Made by a program: the position numbers and the translations under genes. 64,000 nucleotides of DNA, taken from assembly GCA_003254925.1 (NCBI GenBank), contig QANZ01005755.1, positions 190,236 through 254,235 of the forward strand, written 5' to 3'. Under the pieces are notes generated by a model. It was not told the origin of the DNA. It was given only the letters and a program-made list of their open reading frames with translations, and did no database searches. Of this stretch, positions 1 through 12,810 are shown piece after piece. This DNA is from Chamaecrista fasciculata (Eukaryota; Streptophyta; Magnoliopsida; Fabales; Fabaceae). Numbering within the stretch: position 1 is the stretch's first letter; each line of letters opens with the position of its first letter.

Positions 1-310
1 GAGAGAGAGAGAGATTTATTTTGTGTTTTTGGGTAAATTCACTTAAAATCTTAATTTACTTCATTTTCTTATGTTTTGATCCTATTATAAAAAGAAAAGG
101 ACCTTAATATAAGAAAATAAAACTTTTGGGGATGAAAGTTTATTTTTCCTCTTATTTTAACGGAAAAATGGATGGAAAACGTTAAAGGGACCAACTTTTT
201 CAAGTTTTGCATAACTGGGGGACCAATATGGAACAAAAAATAACTGGGAGACCTATTTAGAACAAGAAGCATAACTGAGGGACCAAAATAGGACTTTGGC
301 CTTTTTTGTT
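1..310. other. Repeat-derived left edge, no gene
   Basis: The window opens with a short GA microsatellite (1-14). AT-rich sequence follows, with 'gggaccaa' and 'gagggaccaaaat' motifs at about 190-300. These resemble the arm of the 'ggtcc...ggacc' foldback repeats seen elsewhere in the window, for example at 29210 and 56240. No ORF resembles a known protein. Confidence 0.5.
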
Positions 311-329
311 TGACAACATTATTTGATAA

Positions 330-925
330 ATACTTAGTGATACATCACTATTTGGGCGTACGCCTAAACGGCCCCCGCACCGGGCCTCTTCTCCCCTCCG
401 CACCTTGCGAAGCGCCCTCGAGTCAGTCGGGCGCCCTAAACTCACTTAGGGGCGCTCACGATCCATCCTGGGTCTTGGCGCCCGTCCCCCAAATGACACG
501 TGGCCACCCACGATCACCCTGCTCCGCAATCCACGCTACGGGAGATCGTGGGCTGCGAACTGACTCACCCACGACTTCCAGTTTCTAGGCGCCCGCCTAC
601 AGACGCAACACGCAATCACCCACGATTGCCTTGTTCCGCAAATCTCGGTCTCCACCATCTTCGCTGGTGGAGATCGTGTCCAGTACGTGGTCCGCCCCGC
701 ACGCTGACCACCTCTCTCCTCCCTGCTCTATAAATAGAGCCCATCTCACCAGTTCAAGGTTAGCTACTTCTTACACTCTCAAACTCTCTTACTCTCTGAT
801 TACTCTCTTACTAACTTGAGCGTCGGAGTACACTTCGCAGGGCCCCCCTGTGAAGCTTTTGCAGGTCTTTGCTCAAGTCTTGGCTCTTGCAGCCCTCTCC
901 GGTGAACTAGGTAAGTGCCAGTCAT
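330..925 (+). mobile_element. GC-rich promoter-like repeat, possible LTR remnant
   Basis: A sharply GC-rich island in AT-rich surroundings. Its upstream part carries two diverged copies of a 'cacccacgat..ccctgctccgcaa' unit, at about 507-535 and 617-642. A strong TATA box (ctataaatag, 728-737) follows, then a CT-rich start region, the string 'cttgagcgtcggagt' (814-828), and finally a good splice-donor-like 'ctaggtaagt' near 907-916. TATA plus 'cttgagcgtcggag' recalls the U3-R-U5 part of plant LTR retrotransposons. I found no primer-binding site, partner LTR or gag-pol sequence, so it would be a solo or truncated LTR. The small ORFs in it look non-coding. Confidence 0.4.
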
Positions 926-930
926 TTTCC

Positions 931-3900
931 AGTTTATCACTTAGTTTTATCGATATTGTTATTATATGTTTAACAAAACTTAAATATAATTTAAAAAATA
1001 AAATAAACTGTACCTTTTGAAAGAAAAAAAAAAATCAACTTCTTTCTTCTTGGTATAACTAAGCCAAACATGTGTCAAATTTCTTGTGGTAATGAACACT
1101 ACGTCCATTAGCTATAGACACTAGCGCCAGAAGAGCTTCAATCAGAACTAGCTCAGAAGATTGGGTTGGAAATTGGGTCTAGAGGTTTTAAGTCCATATA
1201 TGAAGTTTTGTAATTTCCAGAGGATATATAATTAAGAACACATCAAGCATCAACCTTATATTATACTCATTTATTACACTATACTATATATTGTCAATTA
1301 TCAATATTCACGGTTAAGGGAAAAAATAGTAGCTCAAACGTCAATAATCAATGATATATCATAACCAAAACAAAATAGTGAAAAGGATGACCAACTAGAT
1401 ATTTCCAGAAATGACAGCAGATTATACGGTGTTAAATGTGAACTATTAGTCTATATATATGACAAAAAAAGGTGTAATTAAAAACATACTATATATAGTT
1501 ACCCATGAAAATTAAAAGAAGTTACAGCCCAGAGTTTAAAATGAGAAAATTTTACAATAATAATGCACGACTTGATAAAATCTTAACTTTCACATGTTAT
1601 TTAAATATTCAATCAGGCCAAAAGAAATGTTAGTTCGATTAATCTCACAAAATGCATCACATTTTATAACAAATTTTGTGATAAAAATGTTTGTCATGAA
1701 TTGGCCGTCACAATTTTGTCAGAGTTTAGGACAATTTTTTATTTCCTTTAGAAATTTATGAGTGATGGTATTGTAATTGTGACAAAAAAAATTCTGTTGC
1801 AATTGATTTGTCATGGATTTTGCATAATTCGTGATAAATATATTCCTCATAGAAGTGTTTTTTCCTTGTAGTGTACGGGAATTATGCTTTAAATTGTTCC
1901 AAATTATAATTTATCAAAACATGAAGCAGGAGTTAATTAAAGTGGAGGTTCAAACTGAGAGGGAAGACCTAATTAAAAACAGGCGTTAGTTAATAACTAT
2001 TATTGTTATTTTGAACTCTCGCAATGGCAAAGGATGGAGAAATTTGGTGGAGAAATTAATGTGGAGGATATCTCATACAATAAAGACAGATCTTATTAGG
2101 CTACTTACACTTTTTGTGGTCCACCTCAGCATATATATATATAATGTCAAACAACCACACACATCATCCTCATTCACTTCTGCCCAAAATACATCACTTT
2201 TCTCGCCTCTCTTTATTTATAACTTTAATTCTCATTATTAATGTTAATCTTACCATATTTCTATATTATTACGGAATTATATATATTCCATCAAGACGCA
2301 CGAAATTATTTATCAGTAGCTAGCATACCGATCCTCCTTTTATTTCTCTACCTTCTTACATAAAAGAATATTGGACTTTCGTTGGAAATTTTACTCATAT
2401 AATTAATTTGCGTAACTAATATGCATATATTAAGGTAGAGTTAGTCTAGCTGTAAACAATTAATATCTTTTAGATAAGAAGTTAGGTTCAAGATTATGTA
2501 AAAATAAATAAAGACTTTTTTATAATAATTAAGTGCATGACATATATTAAATTTATATTGGTCAGAACTATTTCATGAATATCTAAAATTTGGAGTTCTT
2601 TTTTGTGTGATCACACAAAGCTTTATAAGCTGTGACAAAGTAGAATTCAATGGCAATGCAGTATTATATTGGGAGACACCAAATGTACCACGAAACATTA
2701 TCAAACATATTTGTGTTCAATCTATTGAGATACAAGAAAGGGGTGTACGGGTTAAGGTACTGAAGATATGGATGTATTTTTACTTTTGGAGTGAAGATTC
2801 AGAGATATGAGAATATGGTTGCTTTCAGTAGGTTAAAGACCATGATAAAATTAGTGGGGGAGCTCTTACTATAAAGATTTTCCTGCAGTCATATATAGGT
2901 TTCGAGTGATCGAGAGGAAGAAGATTACTCATGGAAAATATATACTTATTTTAATATAATAATATTTAATTCTAAAAATGTCAAATCAACAATGAACAAT
3001 TTCTATTACTCCCACTGTCTAAAAAAGTCTCACCTCTTTTTTTTTTTTTTGNTTTTTTTTTTTTTTTGTGCAATGTTTTCTTTTATGATAAACATATAGG
3101 TCATGTGAGGGGGAAAATATGAGCGTCCAATTACACTAGACTCTCCAAAAGTAATCGTTTTCATATCTCTGTTATGTTGTCAAGTTGCAGATTTGTCAGG
3201 AACTATGATATAGGTTTGGGGTCCAGATACTCTAGGTAGAGTGCATAATTTGGTGTATTGATGAGATGAAAAGAACGAAAAGAAAAAAGGTGTATATATA
3301 TAGAGACAAAATTAACAATAAAGTATATATAATATAACCCATATTTATTCTTTTTTGTTTCTTCCCATCGATCTCTCCCTCTCTGCATTTCACACTTCAC
3401 ATCACCAAAATTTATACTTCACACAATCCTTTAACATAGGCTTAGTTGGTAAATGTGCTAGTTGCTACAAAATTTAATTTGCACTAATTAAGAAGGCAAT
3501 GGAAGATCTCAGCTCTGATAACATATATAGGAAACCCTAATTCACGAGCAATATGAGGTTAGCATCATAGCTAGCGTACAGATAATTTCATTTTCAACTA
3601 GATGAATTGGGGTCTTACTTGGAGTGGGCAGATCTAATCATGGAGTAGTTGAACGTATTTGACTGAAAGCACTTGCAAGAATGTAACAACACAATAGACG
3701 GTGTAACCACAACACAAGACAAATGTGAATGCTTATCTAGTATATTTTCATATATATATATATATATATATAGGATGCCTATATATATTTGAGATATGTG
3801 TAATTACTTTAGTTAAGCTGATATCTCTAATATTAAGGGATCTAATTATCATAAATTTATGAAGAGCACACTCTATTGTGGGGGTAAATTTTTCTTTTGT

Positions 3901-4344
3901 AAAATTATCTTTAGTATTTAAATAATGTATAAAAGAAACACTTATGTATTTTGTATATTTGAGAAAAGCTTATGTAAGAATCTTAAAACGATCTCCATTG
4001 CTAGCATGAGACTAAAAAAATCTAGACGATCAGGTGGGAGGTCATAGTTTATTTCGCTTGTATTTTGTAGTCCATCATTTACTCTTAAATGATGAGAGAC
4101 TCATAATAAAAAAGTTTAATCACTACTTCCAATTAACGATGGATACCTTAATTTAGACAAAAAAAAAACTTTCACTTGCAGAAAATACAAAAATAGGAAT
4201 TTTGAGGTTTAATTAATTACTTTACTACTTTGTTAATTTGCTAACCTAATTAAGGAAAACCATGATGATAATATATGAACGAGTACATAGTAATTAAACA
4301 AAAAACACATTCAATAGGGGAACGAATAATATTAATCTATAAAG
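931..4344. other. AT-rich intergenic DNA, no gene seen
   Basis: No ORF here resembles a known protein. It holds scattered AT microsatellites (for example 2130-2145 and 3750-3772) and a poly-T run with one undetermined base at 3052. A 67-codon ORF at 2607-2810 was considered and not recognised. Confidence 0.6.
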
Positions 4345-4970
4345 AGATCTAGAGATTGGGCCACGACAGAACCCAAATAAATAAAGGTAAGTCATTAGAT
4401 GTCCAAAACATAAAGGTATTCCTACTTATGTCCACCTTTAACTTTTTTTTTTTTTTTTTTGGGTAAATTATACTTTGATATCCTGTGGTTTGACCCTATT
4501 TCACTTTGGTATCATGTGGTTTGAAATCTAACATTTTGGTACCCTGCGGTATTCTCCATTAACATTTTGGCACCCTTTGGAGCTATTTTGTAATTTTAAC
4601 CATAACAAATTTTGTAAAAATTACATATTGACCTCAAAAAATTTTCAAAAAATTACAAATAGATCCTTGGATACATACTATCTAGGTACTAAAATGAAAA
4701 CTTAAAAAAAATTGGGGTCAATATGTATTTTTTGTAAAATTTGTTATGGTTAAAATTACAAAATAGCTTCAAATGGTACCAAAGTGTTAGTGGAGAATAC
4801 CACAGTGTACAAAAGTGTTAGGTTTCAAACCACAGGGTACCAAAGTGTAATTTATCCAAAAAAAAATGTTAAAAGTGGACATAAGTAGGAATACCTTTAT
4901 GTTTTGGACATGTAATGAGTAATGACTTACCTTTATTTATTTGAGTTCTGGAAAATGGCCCTAGATTGTG
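4345..4970. repeat. Long near-perfect foldback (nested inverted repeat)
   Basis: Two nested inverted repeats share one centre. The outer arms (about 4375-4440 and 4868-4940) both carry 'ggtaagtcatta', 'gtccaaaacataaaggta' and 'ttcctacttatgtccac', in opposite orientation. Poly-T at 4443-4460 faces poly-A at 4857-4866. The inner arms are the KpnI-motif foldback also found at 57018 and 59034. Any transcript would fold into a hairpin of roughly 300 bp. No coding capacity is seen, so this is probably a MITE or foldback element, or one inserted in another. Confidence 0.75.
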
Positions 4971-6422
4971 CTACAGAAGTAGATGTAGATCGAGGAAGCA
5001 CATGAACTCAAATTACTGATTGTTAACAGTAAAAGAAGGGTGAGGATATGATGATTTGTTTAAGGAAAATCTGCAGGAGATCAGATCATGGTGCATTCAC
5101 GGGTCATTGTGTCTCTGAAATTGAATTCACGGGTCTATTAAACTTTAGGATTATAGCTTTAAAGTTTTCCAGAATCTCACCTTTATTATAAGAACAACAT
5201 GCATGCACAATATCACAAGTGAACTAATTAACAAACATAATTTTGTCCTTTATGTGTTTTAGATTTTTACGGTTGCACCCACCAGATGGACAGGTGATGG
5301 TAAAATGCAATTTCCCCTCTTTTATTTACTGGATAAATTAAAGATTATGACTAGACTTGACTTATTTTCCTATCTTTTAATCTTCTTTTTAAATAATAAA
5401 AATGTATAAAAGAAACACTTTAACTTTCTCTGCGAAAGTAATTATAAAAGTGATGCAAAATCATCTTTTTATTTGAAATAATAAAAAATATGAGGATTAA
5501 AGATTATTGAGTTTGTCTAAGGGCCAATGCTTAACTAGACTTGCCTATGGGTTAAATTTGGGCTATCAAAGCTTAAGTTCATGGGCTTTTAGGCTTAAGC
5601 CCAATTAAATTTGACCTATTATAATGGGTAGTATTTATCTAAGCCTAAATTTTAATAAAATAATGACAAAAATACTTTTGATACCCAAAACATGATATCA
5701 GTTTCTTTTCTTTTTTTTTTTCCTGAAAAAATATATCAATTTCAATTGTACCTTTTAAGTTTTTTTTAAGTAAATTATACTTCTAATATTTTCTCTTTTT
5801 ATCAATTGTACCTCTAATGTATCTCTAATTTAGAGCTACAACTGACTAACATGTGAAACATTAAATACAATTAACCCAAAAAAGTTTTTATGATACAATT
5901 GAAGCAAACACCATATCTTGACTACCAAAAGTACTTTTGTTATAAAGTAATTAATCATAGATGAATTTAATAATATATATTTATATTAATAAAAATAGCA
6001 ATGCAGTTTTTATTCGATAGTTAATGACTACTTTTTTTAAAATATATAGAAATCATTAAACTAAATTTTATAAATGAAGATGAATATTGAGTGAAAATTG
6101 AATATGATAATGAATGATTGAAGGATAAAGAATATTATGAAGTCTGACTTTATTTTTTTGAAAGGTTTTATTTAAACTATATTATAACTTGTGATTTTGT
6201 CTTAAGAAAATTAATAACCTATAGAATTAATGTTGAGTCCTAATTGGGTAGGACTGAACTGAAAAATCTTAATCTATTTTAAAATATTTTTTTCAATTTT
6301 ATCCTAATTAAAATATGGTCAAATTAAACAATATTAAGACAGGGCTAAACAAGGTCATGCTAGGTCGTTTTAATAATTCCGTTGTAATCGTATACACATT
6401 CATATTTTTCAAGCCAATAAAA
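4971..6422. other. AT-rich intergenic DNA, no gene seen
   Basis: Very AT-rich with poly-A and poly-T runs. No ORF with recognisable similarity and no RNA gene were found. Confidence 0.6.
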
Positions 6423-6620
6423 GTTGGCCTAGTTGGTAAGAAGTCAACTCATAACCCACAAGGTCGTGGGTTTGAATCCCGTTGCTGATGTGAGAGCCTT
6501 GTTGGTAAGCGATTTGTAAGTACCTTTGTAAGCGCTCATAGAGCCTGGAGGCATTCCTGACCTTGGTGAACCCCGGGACCCAACTCACCTAAACTTTTAA
6601 CTACAAAGAAAAATAATAAG
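6423..6620 (+). mobile_element. tRNA-derived SINE
   Basis: An RNA polymerase III internal promoter is visible. The A box is tggcctagttgg (6425-6436) and the B box is ggtttgaatcc (6469-6479), about 33 bp apart. The sequence around them does not fold as a tRNA and has no anticodon arm. The unit continues about 130 bp past the B box and ends in an A-rich tail (6603-6620). That layout defines a tRNA-derived SINE. A target-site duplication is not convincing: 'aataaaag' at the left against 'aataataag' at the right is the best pair. Confidence 0.75.
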
Positions 6621-6664
6621 TATAGTTCGACTCTTCCAATGCGTAGAAAACGTGCCAGAAAATC

Positions 6665-7155
6665 TGTAGTATGGATGGCAATTTGGGTGGGTATTTAGGA
6701 TACCTGTCTGAATCCACCCGCAAAAAATATCCGATATCCGTCGGATACCGGATATCGGATAGAGTACGAGTATTGAAAAATAAAAAATCAACTATCCGGT
6801 ATCCGTCCGAAATGAACGGATAGTTAGGATATCCGATATCCAATACCTTATAATATAAATATCTTATTATATTTTATACATTTTTTATATATTTTTAATT
6901 AATTTATTTTAATTAACGGTATTTTTAATTAATTTATTTTAATTAACGGATATTGGGTATCGGATATCGGATATATCCGATTTTTGAATTAGGATATCCT
7001 ATCCTAAATCCATTATTTTCAGATATTTTGGATATTTATGGTACCCGTCGGATACCGGATATCGGATAGGATAGGATACGGATATTGAAAAAAATGAACG
7101 GATACGGATACGGATAATGATAAAATTTCCAATATCCTATCTGTTGTCATCCCTA
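6665..7155. repeat. GATATCC-rich repetitive element
   Basis: Many overlapping copies of 'ggatatccgatatc' and 'ggataccggatatcgg' occur in both orientations at about 6725-6760, 6785-6840, 6945-6985 and 7045-7120. The left end (atggatggcaatttggg) and the right end (gttgtcatcccta) form weak inverted termini. The string 'tgtcatccctaatttata' at the right end recurs at about 13596-13613, so this is a dispersed family. The unit is non-coding. Confidence 0.6.
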
Positions 7156-7639
7156 ATTTATACTGTCATAAGTCGAGTGCCTATTTTGACCATTGTGATT
7201 TTAAGAGAATGGTCAAACTTTCTGAATCCTGTAGAGTATTTTTTAAAAAAAATAAAATAAAATGAATTCTTTCTTGTATAAATAGCACTTTTACCAATAA
7301 TCTGATCACAAAATCTGAAAAAAACCATAAACTTTTCATGACTTGAGTGACACATAATGAAATAGTAAGTGGTTAAATCCTAAGAGGAAGATGAAATAAC
7401 TATCATATCATTCTGAGTTCTCAAGGGTGTTCAAAAACCAGAGCAGAGAAATATATAGGATTCCTTGCGCTTAGGCTTAGCTCTTGAGTCATAATTGTCC
7501 AGTACCAAACTACCAATGATGGATATATTTCTAATTTCCTTTGTTTTCGCTGCTCTTCGTTCTTCCACGTTATCTGCAGACATTGTTCTCAATTACCATG
7601 CACATCCACATTTTGCCTTTTAATCTTATCCTTCCCAAA

Positions 7640-8280
7640 TGCCTCACAGGTAATCAAGATCGAGATCTTAGATTGTAAAATCGTGTAAGATCGAGATTTT
7701 AATAAGATCCACCTTATCAGATCGCACATAGGATTGTAAATGACTGAAATTATAGTGGGATTGCAATTTTTTGGGTAGGATCGTAAGATCACAAGATCAT
7801 GAATATCTTGGTCAAATTTTGAACTTCTTTCTTTTTCTTAGCATTTTGACATTTTTTAGAGAAAACATACTATTTGGTCCCTGAATTTACACTAAGTCAA
7901 TTAATCATTCCCTAAATAATCAAAATACACGATTTGATCCCTAAAATATTTCAATTATCAACTATTTAATCCATAAATTTAAACTAATTTTATATTTTTT
8001 GGTCCCTAAATTTATAGTAAGTTAATACTATTTGATCCATGAATTTTAATTAACTTTATACTTTTTGGTCATTGAATTTGTATTAAATTTATATTATTTG
8101 GTCCCGAAATTGTTACCTTTTGGTCATTGAATTTGACACAAGGACCAAATCGTTGACAATTGTAATAATTCAAGGGTTGAAGAAAAACTAGGATCTTACG
8201 ATCCTCGATCTGATTTTCCGATTCGATCTATCCTGTATCTATTCTGATCCTTAGCAAGATCTCGATCTCTTACTCACATC
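7640..8280. repeat. Nested inverted repeat with 'tttggtccct' core
   Basis: The outer arms, about 7645-7800 and 8185-8275, share 'gatcgagatct' and 'gatcttacgatc' strings in inverted orientation. Between them, 7865-8165 carries repeated 'atttggtccctgaattt' motifs. Similar motif runs occur at 40090-40400 and 59470-59710. The structure is degenerate and non-coding, probably an old MITE carrying another. Confidence 0.5.
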
Positions 8281-8455
8281 CTCACCAAGAGGCTATAATA
8301 ATAAGTTAATAACACACTACTGCACTACTATCTCTTTATAGTTTACAGTATGACGTGGCATTCAACACTTTATGGGTACTTCTCGTTTCTGCAAAACCTC
8401 CTATAAAATAAGTGGTCAAGCAGGGCTTGAGGAGGGATTTCTTTGATTTATTTAA

Positions 8456-8572
8456 AGGTAAAATGCACTTTGGTACCCTGTGGTTAGAGCCGAATCCACT
8501 TTGGTATCCTGAAAGACAAAATTTGACACTTTAGTACCCTGAGGTTTGCGCCGTTAACATTTTGATACCCGG
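8456..8572. repeat. Half copy of the KpnI-motif foldback
   Basis: It carries the spaced motifs 'cactttggtaccctgtggtt', 'ctttggtatcctg' and 'ctttagtaccctgaggttt' of the left arm seen at 57018 and 59034. The inverted right arm is missing. It is more diverged than the full copies. Confidence 0.65.
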
Positions 8573-9698
8573 TTATGTTTTGAATGAATGAAATGGATCA
8601 GGACACTATGTTTTGGACCCTGGTATATCCTCCTTCAAGAATTAGAGAAATAATTAGTTATTATCAGACCAGACAGGTTTTTAATTATTGTCCGATACAA
8701 ACGCCAAGGTCTAGGTTTTAAGTGGCCAAAAAGGACCAAACCCACTGACAAGCTCAGGGACGGAAAAGATTGAAGCCCAATTGGTTGTGAAGCTGATAGT
8801 TAAATCTATACCTATCATTAAGGATTAGTTAATTAGTGATATATTTATATTTAAATTACGTTTTTATCTCAACATATCCTTATCATAAGTTCAAATTTAA
8901 AATTTAAAATAAAATATATTATGTGCTTATCTACTCTTGTAAATATCTTATCTTTCTACATTTTCCTCAACTCTTTAAAATTCAATTTAAATATCAAAAT
9001 TTAAAATCAGAAAATAACTCAAGAGAATCAAAATTTAAGTTCAAATTTAGATTCAAGAATTTATTTTTACACTTAACCTCCAGAAGTTAGGAGGCGCCCA
9101 GCTGGCATACCTAAACTGTCCTACTATTTTAACGAACAAACCGTACCCAAATGGCATGCCCAAGCGCTATAGAACTTGACGAAGCTGGTTTTACATGTTA
9201 ACTGTTAACCATTGATTATATGAAGAGAGTAGTAAAACAAAGGCACGAGATCGTGATTGAAATTTTAATCGGGTCAAACTTTCCATGAGCAAAAACTGCG
9301 CCTGTCTGGAAATTCGTCAAACAAAAGCACAATCGTAGATTAACTAGGAAGATCGAATTAAGAAAAATCCACAATTGAAGATGAGAAAAAAAAAACAAAC
9401 CCTTGGATATTCAAAGTACCAATCCTATCAAACAAGAGAAGTATCAAACATAAGGCAAATGAATGGATAATAATAATTTAACCCCAAAATAACCTTAAAC
9501 AATATTGATGTTCTATCTGGGTAACCGTTTGCAAATTATACTGAAACAAAACACATATGATGTCCAATAATTAAAACCTAAAGAAATCGTCTAAAACTAT
9601 ATGCTTAGTGTATTGTGGTAACCCTGATTATGCGCCTAAATGACAAATTCACAACACATGTATGTATTCCTTCCTAAGTAGAGAATCAATCAGTAGAC
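8573..9698. other. Intergenic DNA with H3.3 3' flank
   Basis: No gene seen. The last few hundred bases are the likely 3' UTR and flank of the minus-strand H3.3 gene. Confidence 0.55.
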
Positions 9699-10536
<838 letters not shown>

Positions 10537-10660
10537 CCTTCGAGATTCGAGAACGAGAAGATATTGAGCAAGAAGAAGAAGCGAGAGAGCTTTTTGGGTC
10601 AAATCTGACTATTTGTTTCGAGTCGGCGAAGAAGAAAAGAGAATGAGACTATGGTCCTTC

Positions 10661-10668
10661 TTTTATAG
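10661..10668 (-). promoter_or_regulatory. TATA box of the H3.3 gene
   Basis: CTATAAAA on the minus strand, roughly 30 bases upstream of a CT-rich leader that ends at the intron donor at 10537. Confidence 0.6.
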
Positions 10669-10699
10669 CAGCGAACGAGGTTGAGTCACCAGAAAGCAA

Positions 10700-11344
10700 G
10701 AAAAGAATCAACGTCGAAACCGCATCCCGCAAAAAAAGGAAAACATATATTTTTTTAATTTTTAAAATATGACGTTAATCCTAGTGTTTGTTACTGATTG
10801 GTTAATTCAGAAAGTACAGAATTGCCAGCGTGGACTTTTTTTTGTTCCCCTGGAATCTCATCCTCTATTTTATTGATAAGAATACGGTACCGTGTCCGTG
10901 TTCCTCAATCTAACCGACCATTTGATATTTGTTTATTTTTTTATATATAAGAGTATCTATCTATATCCACATCGGATAAGTCTATAATGCAAAGTTTAAT
11001 TCTTGACATGAGATGCAATGGGTCATGAGCCAATAAAATAATGACACGTGGAAGAGTTAGTTGTATGTAAGTAGTGGTGTGACTCCATACATAGTTGTGA
11101 TTGGTTAAAATTTTTTATTTTTTTATTTATTTTTCAGCATTAAATTGTATCAATGGCTATAATTATGCCACATCAGCATTTGCATCCCATGTCAAAAATC
11201 AAACTTTGCATCTTAGACTCACCCATCTATATCTATATATCTATCTATATTTAAAAAACAATGTCTTCCTCTACCACTTTGGTAGAGTACATTGCTTTTT
11301 TTTTTCCTACTCTCAGCTTCTATGTGATATGTGGCAGACAATTT
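10700..11344. other. H3.3 upstream region, AT-rich, no gene
   Basis: Contains ACGTG-core motifs ('gacacgtgg' at about 11042-11050) and 'tatctatctatat' microsatellites. No coding sequence seen. Confidence 0.5.
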
Positions 11345-12063
11345 AATTTTCTGATTTTGACCCCAAACTTTACACAAGCTGTCAATTTCATCCTCAATCT
11401 TTTTTTGTTGTCAATTTTGTCCCCAAACTTTACATCAACTGTCAATTTCATCCCCGATCTTTCACATTTTCGTCAATTTTATCTTTTGACTAACTTCTTT
11501 TTTTAAATTAACGACAGACTGCATCTTATTTTTGAATCTAAGTTAGGATTTGAGTTTCTTTTTCTATCAATTTTACATTATATATCGTTAGCCACATAGA
11601 TTTTGTCGTCAATATTTAGCTAAAGTAGGAGTAAAGGATAAAATTAACCAAAATGTGAAAGATTAGGGACTAGATTAACAGTAAAAAAATATTGTGGATG
11701 AAATTGACAACAAGTGTGAAGTTTGGGGACGTAATTGACAACAAAGAAAGACTGCGGACGAAATTGACAGCAAGTGTAAAGTTTGGGGACGAAATGAATA
11801 AGGCAAAAGTACTAATTTTGTCCCCAAACTTTACACTAACTCTCAATTTCGTCCTCAAACTTTTTTTGTTGTCAACTTCATCCCCAAACTTTACACAAGC
11901 TGTCAATTTCATCCTCAATCTTATTTTGTTGTCAATTTTGTCCCCAAACTTTACATCAACTGTCAATTTCATCCCCGATGTTTCACATTTTCGTCAAATT
12001 TTATCTTTTGACTAACTTCTTTTAATAAATTAACGACAGACTGCATCCTATTTTTGAATCTAA
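11345..12063. repeat. Foldback repeat plus a truncated second copy
   Basis: The left arm, 11350-11500, repeats 'ccccaaactttacac..ctgtcaatttcatcc'. The right arm, 11640-11800, carries the complement ('gatgaaattgaca', 'gtaaagtttggggac'). A second left arm, 11815-12063, nearly repeats 11345-11540 and stops abruptly at 'gaatctaagt', next to unrelated sequence. A diverged relative lies at 13665-14040. The repeat is non-coding. Open frames on both strands exist only because the tandem motif lacks stop codons. Confidence 0.75.
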
Positions 12064-12184
12064 GTGGTTCTTCATCCCCGATGTTGGCATTTTGTGGTTC
12101 TTCATCTTTGGTTTCATATAGAAATTGATATCAGATACAGACCTTTCATTTTCACTGTTTTTGTAAAGTATAATTTGGGATTAC

Positions 12185-12329
12185 TTGATTGTTTGTTTCT
12201 TCTAAGTTTACAAATAATAAAGATAATAGCACTCAACAATACTAGAGCATATGATACTGAAGCAGCAATTGGAACAACAATGTTCTTTTTCTTGCACTTT
12301 CTGACCCACAAATATTTTGGTCATCCACA
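12185..12329 (-). pseudogene. Exon remnant of an LRR receptor-like kinase (juxtamembrane/TM)
   Basis: Read on the minus strand, the segment has an acceptor (ttttcag at 12330) and a donor (gt at 12184-12183). It encodes VDDQNICGSES, then, after a one-base shift, CKKKNIVVPIAASVSYALVL, then a hydrophobic stretch and KLRRNK. Short NPNLCGS-like sequence, Cys, Lys run, single TM helix and basic stop-transfer is the signature of the TM exon in malectin-like LRR receptor kinases (the At1g51xxx family). The frame breaks at 'gaaagtgc', where a missing base separates Ser from Cys. No LRR or kinase exons are nearby, so this is a dead fragment. Family assignment is from memory of the motif. Confidence 0.65.
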
Positions 12330-12624
12330 CTGAAAAATGGTGTTTCTGTTAGTTTCACAAAAAATAAAAGAGAGTAAACATGTAAATTAATCCCTGAAAG
12401 ATATAATAGTTTAGAAATCAGTCCCTGAAAGTCCAGTTTGCACTCTTTAGTCCCTGAAAGCTAAAAGTCATGAAATCAATAACAAGGAAGTAACACACGG
12501 GATAAGCCTTATATGTCAGTTCAAGTAGGCATATTATGAATTTAGGGAATAGTAGTGTATGTACTTGAGGGTATACATGAGTTCAATGTTGCATGCTGTT
12601 TGCTTCATATTCTTTGCTTACCAC

Positions 12625-12729
12625 TATAAAGAGTCTAATCCTAATTTTCAAGTAGGAATAGATTTCATTGCAAACAATCAAATCCCCGCCATTGATTTTG
12701 TCAAGGTTCACTCATATCCTGATCAATGG
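12625..12729 (+). pseudogene. Fragment of a mannan endo-1,4-beta-mannosidase gene (GH5)
   Basis: The plus-strand frame reads [20 protein letters not shown] and then [12 protein letters not shown]. Plant endo-beta-mannanases carry a QVGTDFI..N..I..IDFAT.H.Y.DQW block in the (beta/alpha)8 barrel, which this matches closely. Only about 35 residues remain. There is no catalytic Glu region, no start codon, and stop codons lie downstream. It sits about 300 bp from a receptor-kinase fragment of opposite orientation, which suggests transposon capture rather than decay of one local gene. Confidence 0.6.
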
Positions 12730-12810
12730 TTAATTTTCATATATGTGATTGATTTTTAAGTTTCAAGTTATCATCATTTTCATTTTATGATTAATAAATA
12801 ATATAAATAA

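Noticed and set aside
310..819. Three overlapping plus-strand ORFs (60-92 codons) in the GC-rich island
   Set aside because: No recognisable protein features; low stop density comes from high GC. The TATA box at 728 lies inside them, so they are promoter or repeat sequence.
2607..2810. 67-codon ORF containing CDKVEFNGNAVLYWETPN
   Set aside because: Looked faintly protein-like, but I could not match it to a family. It does not start at an ATG and no exon-like neighbours are visible.
6425..6480. Possible tRNA gene
   Set aside because: A and B boxes are present, but there is no acceptor-stem pairing or anticodon loop. It is the head of a SINE.
11670..12015. Opposing ORFs of about 100 codons on both strands
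   Set aside because: They arise from the stop-free tandem motif of the foldback repeat. The peptides are just repeats of the motif read in each direction.
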